From positions 1-10,699 of the forward strand of contig CAKQBG010000060.1 in the NCBI GenBank assembly GCA_934216145.1: 10,699 nt of DNA. Reading direction: 5' to 3'. The translations under genes were made by a program, and so were the position numbers. This DNA comes from an uncultured Anaeroplasma sp. GTDB taxonomy: Bacteria > Bacillota_I > Bacilli_A > Acholeplasmatales > Anaeroplasmataceae. Below, in pieces: positions 1-6,662 of this stretch. The notes under the pieces were generated by a model that searched no databases, was not told the origin of the DNA, and was given only the letters and a program-made list of their open reading frames with translations. How positions within the stretch are numbered: the first letter of the stretch is position 1; each line of letters starts with the position of its first letter.

Positions 1-528
1 AGCTTTAAATAGTTTTTTACTCCCAAAGGATATTTTAATATTTTTATCTTTGATATCTTTTTCAAGATTTTCAATATTTTGTTTGAGATTATTTATTTTA
101 TTACATATAAAATAATATTTATGTTTATATTTTCTATATCTAATTAATTCTTTTTCACTAGATTTATTTAAAGCTACTTTTTCTTTTAGTTTATTTATCT
201 TATCAATCAATTCATTTCTTTTATCAACTAACTTTTTATATCTTATTTTTTTATTTGAAAGTTCTGTTTTCTTTAATTCTAATAATGATTTCTTTTTACC
301 TACTAAATCACTATAAATTGAATTAGCTGTTCTTTTTAAGATATTATATTTATTACATACATATGTATTAAATTCACTTCTTGTATAAAGCTCTTTAAAA
401 TTAGGAAGTCGAACAATATGCCATAGCTTGCGACTAATCTCATTATAAAAAGCTACATATTCAGTTAAATATTTTACTGCATCTTCTTGTAATTCTAGTC
501 TTGTTTCTATGGTGAATTGTTTTTCCAT
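1..528 (-). CDS. tnpB: TnpB, IS607-type RNA-guided endonuclease (N-terminal 176 residues, truncated by window edge)
   Basis: The reading frame is open from the ATG at 526-528 to the left edge and contains 176 codons. It begins MEKQFTIETRLEL and ends with FGSKKLFKA, a sequence typical of TnpB proteins of IS607/IS605 elements just before the RuvC-like core. The middle (about residues 75-165) is a Lys/Glu-rich helical stretch. TnpB is known as a guide-RNA-directed DNA nuclease that cuts near a transposon-adjacent motif and helps the element persist at donor sites. The RuvC acidic residues and zinc finger are outside the window, so intactness cannot be judged. A GGAG Shine-Dalgarno at 535-538 lies across the end of the upstream 89-residue ORF, six bases before the ATG, which supports this start and suggests coupled translation. 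Confidence 0.85.
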   Translation of the reverse strand, partial: MEKQFTIETRLELQEDAVKYLTEYVAFYNEISRKLWHIVRLPNFKELYTRSEFNTYVCNKYNILKRTANSIYSDLVGKKKSLLELKKTELSNKKIRYKKLVDKRNELIDKINKLKEKVALNKSSEKELIRYRKYKHKYYFICNKINNLKQNIENLEKDIKDKNIKISFGSKKLFKA

Positions 529-531
529 TTT

Positions 532-801
532 CTACTCCAAATTATTTGTATTTTCAATTAATTTACACTTTGTTCGTTTATCTTGATTTTGATAAGCTTC
601 AATAAATAATAATGCATCTTCTTTATTTGTGAATTCTGCAATTGTTATATTTCCTTTTTTAACTTGATAATTACATATAAAATTTTTATCATGACTATTA
701 TACTCGCCATATATTTCCATAAAAAATTCAGTAAAGCACTTCATTATAACATCATTTGAAGCAACTTTTTTTAAATCATCTAAATTATTAATATCATCCA
801 T
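532..801 (-). CDS. Small 89-residue protein encoded between tnpA and tnpB
   Basis: I do not recognise this protein. It is 89 residues, acidic at the N-terminus, with no signal peptide or membrane segment. The second half reads as a beta strand, then a short helix: the stretch around residues 52-70 (NITIAEFTNKEDALLFIEA) resembles a pattern common in small accessory or phage proteins, but this is only an impression. It starts 3 nt after the tnpA stop, with a GGAG Shine-Dalgarno at 811-814 inside the tnpA end, and stops 3 nt before the tnpB start, whose Shine-Dalgarno lies in its own last codons. This tight packing is strong evidence that it is translated. Ordinary IS607 elements carry only tnpA and tnpB, so this is an extra gene. 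It could be an accessory or regulatory factor for TnpA or TnpB. Confidence 0.7.
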   Translation of the reverse strand: MDDINNLDDLKKVASNDVIMKCFTEFFMEIYGEYNSHDKNFICNYQVKKGNITIAEFTNKEDALLFIEAYQNQDKRTKCKLIENTNNLE

Positions 802-804
802 TAT

Positions 805-1431
805 TTATTTCTCCTTTTTGTTTTTACTTCTCATGCCATATAATTCGCCTGAAAAGCTAGCAATCAATGACATCATATCATCAACTAATTCCTCTTTAAC
901 GTCTTTTTCTTCTTTTTTGTCTTTAACAACAACAATTTGAACGCCATGATTTTTAAACATTTCTTCTAAATAATTAAATCCGAATCTTGTTAATCTGTCT
1001 TTATATGTTACATAAACATTTCTAACTTGATCATTGCATACTAGATTAATTAATTCTATTAGTTTTTTTCGCTTATCATTTAAACCACTACCAACTTCTT
1101 TTAAAACAAGTGGGTTAATCAAATTATCAACATTCTCAATTAAAAACATAGCTTGTCTATCTAAATCACCTTTTGTTTTTTGTTCATTAGATGACACTCT
1201 TGCATAAATAACATCTCTTTTTTCTAGTGAAATATCACAAAGCATTCCTTCTTTATCAAGATAATCCAAAAGATCTTCTCGTGTCATAAGTCTATAATTA
1301 GTAGTAGTTCTAATAAATTTAAGTTTTCCACTATGATCATAATTTTGAATTGTTTTTATAGTTAAATTAAGTATTTTAGCAACTTCACCAGTTTTATAAT
1401 ACTTTTTGGTAAAATCAGATCTTTTATACAT
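805..1431 (-). CDS. tnpA: IS607-family transposase, serine recombinase with MerR-like HTH
   Basis: This 208-residue protein has the IS607 TnpA layout: a MerR-type helix-turn-helix at about residues 12-60 (YKTGEVAKILNLTIKTIQNY), then a small serine-recombinase catalytic domain. The motif YARVSSNEQ gives catalytic Ser80, with Arg78 beside it. The conserved DRQ (91-93), the EVGSGLNDKR segment (112-121) and KDRLTRFG (144-151), with catalytic-type Arg146 and Arg149, are all present, so the enzyme looks intact. Serine transposases of this family cut and rejoin the circular element through a covalent serine-DNA link. Length matches the family. An AGGTGG Shine-Dalgarno lies seven bases before the ATG, and an extended -10 promoter lies just upstream. 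It is first in the tnpA-89aa-tnpB operon. Confidence 0.93.
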   Translation of the reverse strand: MYKRSDFTKKYYKTGEVAKILNLTIKTIQNYDHSGKLKFIRTTTNYRLMTREDLLDYLDKEGMLCDISLEKRDVIYARVSSNEQKTKGDLDRQAMFLIENVDNLINPLVLKEVGSGLNDKRKKLIELINLVCNDQVRNVYVTYKDRLTRFGFNYLEEMFKNHGVQIVVVKDKKEEKDVKEELVDDMMSLIASFSGELYGMRSKNKKEK

Positions 1432-1456
1432 AAAAATACCACCTTTTCTTACTTAT

Positions 1457-1485
1457 ATTATATCATAATACAAGAAAAAAGTATA
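1457..1485 (-). promoter_or_regulatory. Extended -10 promoter of the IS607 operon
   Basis: Reading the minus strand, TGATATAAT (1457-1465) is a perfect TGnTATAAT extended -10 box, placed 26 bases before the tnpA ATG. The -35 position (TATACT, 1480-1485) is a poor match, as is usual for extended -10 promoters. This -35 position lies inside the left arm of the palindrome at 1476-1504. Confidence 0.65.
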
Positions 1486-1505
1486 GAATAATACTATACT
1501 TTTTC
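1474..1505. repeat. 11-bp perfect palindrome with poly-T flanks (operator, IS end or weak terminator)
   Basis: AAAAAGTATAG (1476-1486) and CTATACTTTTT (1494-1504) are perfect inverted copies separated by seven bases. On the minus strand the hairpin ends in a run of T (1475-1480), so it could end transcription of the lipoprotein gene whose stop is at 1513-1515. It also overlaps the -35 region of the tnpA promoter, so it could instead be an operator, or a TnpA binding site at the IS end. The stem has only two G-C pairs, which makes it a weak terminator. The sequence does not tell these roles apart. Confidence 0.6.
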
Positions 1506-1512
1506 ATAAATT

Positions 1513-2448
1513 TTATATATAAATAATAATCAGCTGCGAACCCTTATCAGATGAAACAAATTTAATACCACTAATTGATGTAATATTATTTGATAAAGTA
1601 AAATCAGTTAGGAATTCTATATCGTTTATTCTAATTGTTACTGTATTAGAATCTAAATCAAATGAGAAATATAATTTGAAATTTGATGTTGAAGTATAAG
1701 AAACAGTTCCTGTAGGGGTTAATTCACTTCCACCATCCAATCTATAAACTAAATTAGTTTTATTAGTTCTTAAAGCAAATACTTCAGAATTAATCTTTCC
1801 AGAAGAAGTTCCTTGGAATTGCATAAATGTCCAAGAAGAACCTCCCCCAATGAATGTAATATCAACATATCCATCTACCTTACCAGTTAATTCTTGTCCA
1901 AAATCTAGAATTAATTGTGTTCCATTATCATCAGTATCATTTAATTGTAAAGCACCTTTAGTATTAGTAATCTTATGATTATCCTCATTAACTACATCAG
2001 AGGCATTTTTAGGGTGAGCATATGAATAAAGGCCCTTTGTTCCCCATGATTCACTCCACTTTGTAGGTACTACATTATCACTATTGAAATCATTGTAATA
2101 AATTAAATTTCCTTTAGCTACTAAATCTAAATATTCTTGATTAACAGGATATTCTATATCTCCAGGTCTATCAGTTGATGATGTACCTGTAGGTGTACTA
2201 GTTGTGCTTGATGCACTTGGCTTTGAAGTAGCACTTGGTGTACTAGTTGTGCTTGATGTACTTGGCTTTGAAGTAGCACTTGGTGTTGTAGTTTTATTAT
2301 TTGTTGTAGTATTTATAGTTGTACTTGTAGATGAATTACTTGTAGCATTAGATCCCACAGTACTTGAACCACTATTAATAGTACATGCTGCAGTAGACAA
2401 TAAAACTATTGAAGCTATTGATAAGCTTAACATTTTTTTAAATTTCAT
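1513..2448 (-). CDS. Surface lipoprotein with Ser/Thr repeat linker and lectin/LamG-like domain
   Basis: The 311-residue product starts with a basic n-region, a hydrophobic stretch and the lipobox-like STAAC, giving lipidated Cys22, so it should be anchored on the outer face of the membrane. Residues 23-95 are almost entirely Ser, Thr, Asn and Pro, with two copies of a 15-residue repeat (56-70 and 71-85); this looks like a wall-spanning linker. Residues from about 105 to the end form a beta-rich domain with features of concanavalin A/LamG-like jellyrolls (LIYYNDFNSD at 115-124; TVTIRINDIEF at 269-279; ISGIKFVSSDKG at 292-303). Such domains often bind carbohydrates; the ligand here is unknown and I see no catalytic motif. 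The C-terminus (QLIIIYI) is abrupt and lies next to the IS607 end, so the last strand may have been altered. A GGGAG Shine-Dalgarno at 2458-2462 supports the start. Confidence 0.85.
   Translation of the reverse strand: MKFKKMLSLSIASIVLLSTAACTINSGSSTVGSNATSNSSTSTTINTTTNNKTTTPSATSKPSTSSTTSTPSATSKPSASSTTSTPTGTSSTDRPGDIEYPVNQEYLDLVAKGNLIYYNDFNSDNVVPTKWSESWGTKGLYSYAHPKNASDVVNEDNHKITNTKGALQLNDTDDNGTQLILDFGQELTGKVDGYVDITFIGGGSSWTFMQFQGTSSGKINSEVFALRTNKTNLVYRLDGGSELTPTGTVSYTSTSNFKLYFSFDLDSNTVTIRINDIEFLTDFTLSNNITSISGIKFVSSDKGSQLIIIYI
2192..2281. repeat. Two tandem 45-bp repeats in the lipoprotein linker
   Basis: Copies at 2192-2236 and 2237-2281 differ at one base (c/t at 2214/2259), and a partial third copy begins at 2282. 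Each encodes one 15-residue unit PSATSKPS(T/A)SSTTST. Near identity suggests recent duplication or slippage, so linker length probably varies between strains. Confidence 0.9.
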
Positions 2449-2484
2449 TTTAAACTTCTCCCTTTTTTGTGAAATGACGGTACT

Positions 2485-2512
2485 ATTATAGCATATTAAA
2501 GCACAAAGTAAA
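2485..2512 (-). promoter_or_regulatory. Promoter of the lipoprotein gene
   Basis: On the minus strand TGCTATAAT (2485-2493) is an extended -10 box, with TTTACT (2507-2512) at a 16-base spacing as a plausible -35. The box lies 36 bases before the lipoprotein ATG. Confidence 0.65.
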
Positions 2513-2525
2513 GCGTTTTCATAAG

Positions 2526-2566
2526 AAAAAATAGAATGCCAAAATTCAAATTAAAATGACATTCTA
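2526..2566 (-). terminator. Rho-independent terminator after the DJ-1 gene
   Basis: On the minus strand TAGAATG (2560-2566) pairs perfectly with CATTCTA (2532-2538) and is followed by six T (2526-2531). The loop is long (21 bases) and AT-rich. It lies 44 bases past the DJ-1 stop and ahead of the lipoprotein promoter. Confidence 0.65.
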
Positions 2567-2609
2567 AATAAATTATCTTATTATTTAATATTATATTTAT
2601 TCAATAATA

Positions 2610-3167
2610 CTAATTACCCTTTTCTCCCATACAGCTATGCTTAAGAATTAACATCTTTTCATGGCCATAGAAATATTCATATATCGCAAGACCAAAATCA
2701 ATTGAATAAAACATAGATTTAGCAGTGATAAAATTAGAATCAACCACTACTCCTTCTTCTCTTAAATATTCTCCACCTATAATCTCATTCTCAAAACCTG
2801 GATGTACAGTAAACCTCTTATCCTTAAAATAACCCTTTTTACCTATTAAATGGGGTGCAGCACATATTGCCGCAACAAGTTTATTATTATTCGCAAAAAA
2901 ATCAATCAAATCAGAAACACTTTTCATACTAGGCATAAGTTTAAAAGAAGCAGGACCACCAGGAATAATAATACCATCATATTCCTCTACATTAATATTT
3001 TCATATAATAAAGGAATATTAATTTCAATACCACTTTTCATTAATACCTTATTTCTTCCCATTAATGAAACTAAATCAACATTAATATTACCTCTCATTA
3101 ATACATCTAAAGTAGCAATAGCTTCTGTATCCTCAAAATAATCAGCTATAATCATTATCAATTTCAT
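2610..3167 (-). CDS. DJ-1/PfpI family protein (YajL-like)
   Basis: Starting at the ATG at 3165-3167 the protein has 185 residues and begins [16 protein letters not shown], the usual first strand and helix of the DJ-1/ThiJ/PfpI fold. The nucleophile elbow AAICAAP places Cys102 at the reactive position; Glu15 matches the conserved Glu that holds this cysteine, and IIPGGP (67-72) is the standard loop. Family members act as chaperone, glyoxalase or deglycase-like stress proteins; the exact substrate cannot be told from sequence. A longer in-frame start at 3213-3215 would add 16 residues that do not fit the family, and the GGAGG at 3175-3179 argues for the shorter form. The start overlaps the acetyltransferase stop as ATGA, so the two genes are translationally coupled. 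Confidence 0.9.
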   Translation of the reverse strand: MKLIMIIADYFEDTEAIATLDVLMRGNINVDLVSLMGRNKVLMKSGIEINIPLLYENINVEEYDGIIIPGGPASFKLMPSMKSVSDLIDFFANNNKLVAAICAAPHLIGKKGYFKDKRFTVHPGFENEIIGGEYLREEGVVVDSNFITAKSMFYSIDFGLAIYEYFYGHEKMLILKHSCMGEKGN

Positions 3168-3793
3168 TTTTCTTCCTCCAAAGCTAAATAGAATTCTTTT
3201 CTTTGAATATCCCAATACTTCTTATCCTCTTCGGTTATTTTTCTAATAACCCTACAAGGATTACCTGCTGCTACAACTCCAGAGGGGATATCCTTAACAA
3301 CAGTTGAATTAGATCCTATAACAACATTATCTCCAATTGTTACACCAGGATTAATTACCGTATTTCCCCCAATCCAAACATCACTTCCAATTTTAACAGG
3401 ATAACCATATTCTAAATATTCATTTCTAATATCCTTATCGATTGGATGTCCTGCTGTATATATAGAAACTCTCGGTGCTAAAAAAACATTATCTCCAATT
3501 GTAATTGTATTAACATCTAAAAATATACAATCAAAATTAGCATAAAAATTATCACCTAATATAATATTAGAACCATAATCACAATAAAATGGTTTATTTA
3601 TAGTTGCGTTTTTACCAACACTTCTAAAATATTTTTTAATAAGCCTACTTCTTTTCTCAAAATCTCCATAGCTTGTAGAATTAAATAAATCTAAAAATTC
3701 ATTTCTTAAGGAAAAAGCATTTTCTCTTTCTTCATCCTTAATATTACAATTATAAAGCTTTCCAGCTAGCATTCTATCATATTGCTTACCCAT
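3164..3793 (-). CDS. Maltose/galactoside O-acetyltransferase (LacA/Maa-like hexapeptide transferase)
   Basis: This 209-residue protein carries the Maa-type N-terminal helical region ([15 protein letters not shown]) followed by a left-handed beta-helix of hexapeptide repeats (about residues 58-190: for example [24 protein letters not shown]). TAGHPID places the catalytic His at residue 116, almost the same position as His115 of E. coli LacA, and the C-terminal [14 protein letters not shown] is the usual end of the acetyl-CoA-binding helix. It should transfer acetyl from acetyl-CoA to a sugar hydroxyl in the cytoplasm; the sugar is unknown. There is no beta-galactosidase gene nearby. Start is supported by AAGGAG just upstream. 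It is first in an operon with the DJ-1 gene. Confidence 0.92.
   Translation of the reverse strand: MGKQYDRMLAGKLYNCNIKDEERENAFSLRNEFLDLFNSTSYGDFEKRSRLIKKYFRSVGKNATINKPFYCDYGSNIILGDNFYANFDCIFLDVNTITIGDNVFLAPRVSIYTAGHPIDKDIRNEYLEYGYPVKIGSDVWIGGNTVINPGVTIGDNVVIGSNSTVVKDIPSGVVAAGNPCRVIRKITEEDKKYWDIQRKEFYLALEEEK
3175..3179 (-). promoter_or_regulatory. Shine-Dalgarno that decides the DJ-1 start
   Basis: GGAGG on the minus strand, seven bases before the ATG at 3165-3167. It lies within the last codons of the acetyltransferase gene and rules in favour of the 185-residue DJ-1 product over the 201-residue frame. Confidence 0.85.
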
Positions 3794-3817
3794 ATAAACT
3801 CCTTTTTAATTGATATT

Positions 3818-3846
3818 ATTATAAACTCTTTTAAATCTAAAAACAA
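3818..3846 (-). promoter_or_regulatory. Promoter of the acetyltransferase/DJ-1 operon
   Basis: On the minus strand TTGTTT (3841-3846), a 17-base spacer, then TATAAT (3818-3823), 24 bases before the ATG. It is divergent from, and close to, the isomerase promoter, so the two may affect each other. Confidence 0.6.
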
Positions 3847-3849
3847 TTA

Positions 3850-3878
3850 TTATTAATTAATAAGAAATATGATATAAT
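3850..3878 (+). promoter_or_regulatory. Promoter of the isomerase-like gene
   Basis: TGATATAAT (3870-3878) is a perfect extended -10 box. The -35 position at 17-base spacing is only TTATTA (3850-3855). It is followed by about 46 bases of leader before the ATG, with no obvious riboswitch structure. Confidence 0.65.
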
Positions 3879-3924
3879 GTTTCTAGATTTCTAAAATAAA
3901 TTTAGTAAATAAAAGGAGATAATC

Positions 3925-4767
3925 ATGAAAATTTTTGTTAGAGCACAAGATTTAGGAAAAAAAGATGAACTAACTCTAGCTAAGGAAATAAAAGCATTGG
4001 GCTTTGACGGCTTACAACTAGCAATAAATAAAGCCATTCAAGGTGAAACTGCAGCCTATGGAGAGCTTTCAGAAGAAAGAGCTCAAGAAATTGCAAAAGC
4101 ATTCTTAAATGAAGGATTAGAAATACCTCTAATTGGTTCTTATTTCAATCCTATTCATTCAAATAAGGAGCTAGTAAAAAAGAATATATTAAAATTTAAA
4201 ATGCATCTAGAATATTCACACTTCTTTAATACATTATACATTGGAAGTGAAACAGGATCATATAATGATGATAAATGGACATACAATCCTTTAAATAGAA
4301 CTGAAGAGGCTTACGAAATAGTAAAAAATACCTTTGGAGAGCTTGCTGAATATGCTAAAAAGGTAAACTCTAATCTATCAATTGAAGGAGCTGATGGTCA
4401 CTGTATGTATTGCCCTAAGGCATTACATAGACTATTAACTGATATTGATAATGGTCATGTCTTTATAACAGTTGATGTTTATAATTACCTAAATGAAGAA
4501 CATTATGATAAAGATTATCAACATAAAATAATAGATGAATGTATTGAATTATTTGGTGATAAAATCAAAAATATTCATTTAAAGGATTTCACAATGGATG
4601 AGTCTCCACTATTAAAGGTAGGTCTAGGAGAAGGTTTAATGGATCTTGACTATATTGTTACAAGAGTTAAAGAAGAAATCCCTCACGCCAATCTAATATT
4701 TGAGGGTGTACCAAAGGATAAAATGGAATCAAGCATTAAATATATTAATTCTATTCTAAATAAGTAA
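3925..4767 (+). CDS. Sugar phosphate isomerase/epimerase-like TIM-barrel protein
   Basis: The 280-residue protein fits the xylose isomerase-like/AP endonuclease 2 TIM-barrel family. The N-terminal IKALGFDGLQL is the usual first strand and helix. Four likely metal ligands occur in the family order: Glu154 (SIEGADGH), Asp184 (VDVYNY), His218 (NIHLKD) and Glu260 (LIFEGV), with the C-terminal GLGEGLMDLDYI segment also typical. Such enzymes isomerise or epimerise sugars or related polyols using a divalent metal. The substrate is not identifiable, and there is no transporter or kinase beside it. An AAGGAG Shine-Dalgarno is seven bases upstream of the ATG. The gene stands alone, ended by a strong terminator five bases after the stop. 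Confidence 0.85.
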   Translation: MKIFVRAQDLGKKDELTLAKEIKALGFDGLQLAINKAIQGETAAYGELSEERAQEIAKAFLNEGLEIPLIGSYFNPIHSNKELVKKNILKFKMHLEYSHFFNTLYIGSETGSYNDDKWTYNPLNRTEEAYEIVKNTFGELAEYAKKVNSNLSIEGADGHCMYCPKALHRLLTDIDNGHVFITVDVYNYLNEEHYDKDYQHKIIDECIELFGDKIKNIHLKDFTMDESPLLKVGLGEGLMDLDYIVTRVKEEIPHANLIFEGVPKDKMESSIKYINSILNK

Positions 4768-4771
4768 AAAT

Positions 4772-4803
4772 AAGCATTAGGCGAAAATCCTAATGCTTTT
4801 TTT
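4772..4803 (+). terminator. Strong Rho-independent terminator after the isomerase gene
   Basis: AAGCATTAGG (4772-4781) pairs perfectly with CCTAATGCTT (4789-4798) around a seven-base loop, followed by T to 4803. Read on the minus strand the same stem is followed by ATTTTTA, so it can also stop transcription from the GGDEF-EAL gene. Confidence 0.9.
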
Positions 4804-4836
4804 AAAAATAAATAAGCTGACATAAGTCGGCCTATT
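4804..4836 (-). terminator. Terminator-like hairpin at the end of the GGDEF-EAL gene
   Basis: On the minus strand AATAGGCCGAC (4826-4836) pairs with GTCAGCTTATT (4811-4821) around a four-base loop, with one mismatch and one G-T pair, then TATTTTTA. The stem starts at the stop codon itself (TAG at 4832-4834). It probably works together with the neighbouring bidirectional hairpin. Confidence 0.5.
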
Positions 4837-6508
4837 TACAATATTTCTCTAAAAAATCCTTCTTTGGTAAAGGCATATCATAATAATAGCCCTGAATTAA
4901 ATCCGGAAACAATGAATTAATCTTTTCAAGCTCATCCTTTGTTTCAATTCCCTCAACACAAGCCTTAATTCCAACAGTATGAGCCATTGAAATAACATTA
5001 TTAACTAATAAATTATCATATTCATTATTTAAAGCTTTATAAGTAAATCCTCTATCAATTTTTATCATATCAGGCTTAAGCTCAGCTAAATAATGGAAAT
5101 TAGAATATCCTGTCCCAAAATCATCTAACGCTATCTTTAATCCATTTTCTTTAACACCATAACAGAATTCCTTTAGCGCATCATTATTCTCTAAAAAGCC
5201 ACTCTCAGTTAATTCACAAACAATATTCTTAGGATTAACATTATATTCTTTTATAATATATAATAAATCATAAATAATATTACTATTTAATACCTGCTTA
5301 TAGGAAATATTAATATGCATATTAATATCAGGATATTTTTCACATAATATTTTAAGCATTTTAACAGAATCTCTAATAATAAATACACCCACAGGGATAA
5401 TTAAACCACTTTCCTCTAAACAAGGAATAAATTCATTAGGATAAACTCTACCTAATTCATCATCAGAATATCTTAATAGAGCTTCTACTCCTTCAAGCTT
5501 ATCACACTTAAATATAGGCTGAAAATATAATTCAAAGCCACTAAAATTATATTTAGTAGATAATCTTAGCTTTTCAATAACCTTTGATTTCCTAATAAAT
5601 TGATTATATTCATCCTCATCATAAAAATGTAATTTACCGCATCCACTTTCATAAGCTTTTTCTAAAGCGAAATAGCTTTTCTTCATAAAATCACTATATT
5701 TATTATCGTCCTCTACAAATATATAGGCTCCACAGGAAATAGTAATATTAAACTCATAATTATTCTTTTTATATAAATCCGCTAAAGCTTCTTTAATTTT
5801 ATTAAAGCATAAAATTACTGAATCAATATCACCAAATAAATCAACAATAATAAATTGATCATATTCATATTTAAAAAGCTTTTGCTGATCATTTAAAGTT
5901 GATTTTATAACATTAGCCACTCTCTTTAAAACAAAAGAACCATAATCGATACCATTTTTCTCTATTGTACTCTTAAAATCATCTACACCAAGCATCATTA
6001 ATGATCCACCATTAGAGGAAGAATTCTCATAAAAGAATTGCTTCATACCAATTTCTCCTACTAATCCCGTAGTACTATCAATATACCACTTTCTAGATAC
6101 CTCATTTATACAACCAATTAAATATCTAGCATCATCTTTTAATGTAACAATTCTTCCAATACAATTAATCCAAACTGGTTCATATTTTTTATCTACCATT
6201 CGATAGATAATATTATGAATATTACTTCTTCCTTCAATAATAGACTTTAAATCATTAACTAATAATTCATAATCATCCACATAAATAAAGCTACTAATAT
6301 TATTAATAACATCAGTAAAATCTGATGACGATATGTTAAATTTTTCAAGTACGTTATTAGAAAATATAATTCTATCTTGTTTTAAATCAAAGACAAAAAG
6401 ATAATCATTCATGCATGGTGCAAATAAATTTAAAAAATCTTTCATTTTATCCATAGATAACTCTTTATGTAATGAAATAATTTCAATAAGTTTATCTGTA
6501 TTATGCAT
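4832..6508 (-). CDS. PAS-GGDEF-EAL protein, probable c-di-GMP phosphodiesterase with degenerate GGDEF
   Basis: The 558-residue protein is cytoplasmic, with no membrane segment. Residues about 30-140 form a PAS-like sensor (FVFDLKQDRIIFSNN; the usual IGCINEVS end). Residues about 141-298 form a GGDEF domain (DSTTGLVGEIGMKQFF; VDDF at 175-178), but the signature is EYDQF (215-219) where GGDEF is expected, so cyclase activity is unlikely. Residues about 310-558 form an EAL domain with all expected catalytic positions: EAL at 342-344, Asn400, Glu432, Asp462-Asp463 (LDDFGTGYS), Lys483, Glu519 and Gln539. It should therefore hydrolyse c-di-GMP to pGpG, with the GGDEF domain acting as a GTP-binding regulator or scaffold, as known for similar proteins. 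The start is supported only by a modest GGGGTG. The gene is monocistronic. Confidence 0.93.
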   Translation of the reverse strand: MHNTDKLIEIISLHKELSMDKMKDFLNLFAPCMNDYLFVFDLKQDRIIFSNNVLEKFNISSSDFTDVINNISSFIYVDDYELLVNDLKSIIEGRSNIHNIIYRMVDKKYEPVWINCIGRIVTLKDDARYLIGCINEVSRKWYIDSTTGLVGEIGMKQFFYENSSSNGGSLMMLGVDDFKSTIEKNGIDYGSFVLKRVANVIKSTLNDQQKLFKYEYDQFIIVDLFGDIDSVILCFNKIKEALADLYKKNNYEFNITISCGAYIFVEDDNKYSDFMKKSYFALEKAYESGCGKLHFYDEDEYNQFIRKSKVIEKLRLSTKYNFSGFELYFQPIFKCDKLEGVEALLRYSDDELGRVYPNEFIPCLEESGLIIPVGVFIIRDSVKMLKILCEKYPDINMHINISYKQVLNSNIIYDLLYIIKEYNVNPKNIVCELTESGFLENNDALKEFCYGVKENGLKIALDDFGTGYSNFHYLAELKPDMIKIDRGFTYKALNNEYDNLLVNNVISMAHTVGIKACVEGIETKDELEKINSLFPDLIQGYYYDMPLPKKDFLEKYCK

Positions 6509-6531
6509 TAAAACACCCCATTCCTGACATA

Positions 6532-6558
6532 ATTATATAATTTTAATTTTTTTTACAA
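6532..6558 (-). promoter_or_regulatory. Possible promoter of the GGDEF-EAL gene
   Basis: On the minus strand TATAAT (6532-6537) with TTGTAA (6553-6558) at a short 15-base spacing. The region is almost all A and T, so this match is weak. The rest of the divergent interval (6559-6662) shows no other convincing signal for either gene. Confidence 0.35.
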
Positions 6559-6662
6559 TATTTATTTTCTTATAACTAACTATTAAATTAAAACTTAATC
6601 GTTTCTTAATTAATACTTAAAATCAATAATGAATAATTAAAAAAATATAGCTAAAAATATAA

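Larger units (their letters stand above)
1..1510 (-). mobile_element. IS607-family insertion sequence (partial, left side off window)
   Basis: Three closely packed minus-strand genes form the body of an IS607-type element: a MerR-HTH/serine-recombinase transposase, a small extra ORF, and the start of tnpB. IS607 elements are known to pair a serine TnpA with TnpB, unlike IS200/IS605 elements with a HUH TnpA. The tnpB end of the element, and any omega-RNA normally found at the 3' end of tnpB, would lie left of position 1. The other end must fall between the tnpA start (1431) and the lipoprotein gene, probably close to the palindrome at 1476-1504, but I cannot fix the exact base. IS607-family elements usually leave no clear target duplication, so none was expected or found. 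Confidence 0.85.

Noticed and set aside
1..1510. IS200/IS605 element
   Set aside because: The transposase is a serine recombinase with a MerR-like HTH, not a HUH tyrosine transposase, so IS607 is the right family.
2192..2281. Direct repeats considered as a CRISPR array
   Set aside because: There are no spacers; the repeats are tandem, in frame and encode a protein linker.
2204..2491. Plus-strand open frame of 95 codons, rich in Val and Leu
   Set aside because: It is the antisense shadow of the Ser/Thr repeat linker of the lipoprotein gene and has no ribosome site.
3168..3215. Sixteen-residue N-terminal extension of the DJ-1 protein
   Set aside because: It does not fit the family start, and the GGAGG at 3175-3179 points to the ATG at 3165-3167.
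3200..3800. lac-type operon because of the LacA-like gene
   Set aside because: No beta-galactosidase, permease or LacI-type regulator is in the window; the partner is a DJ-1 protein.
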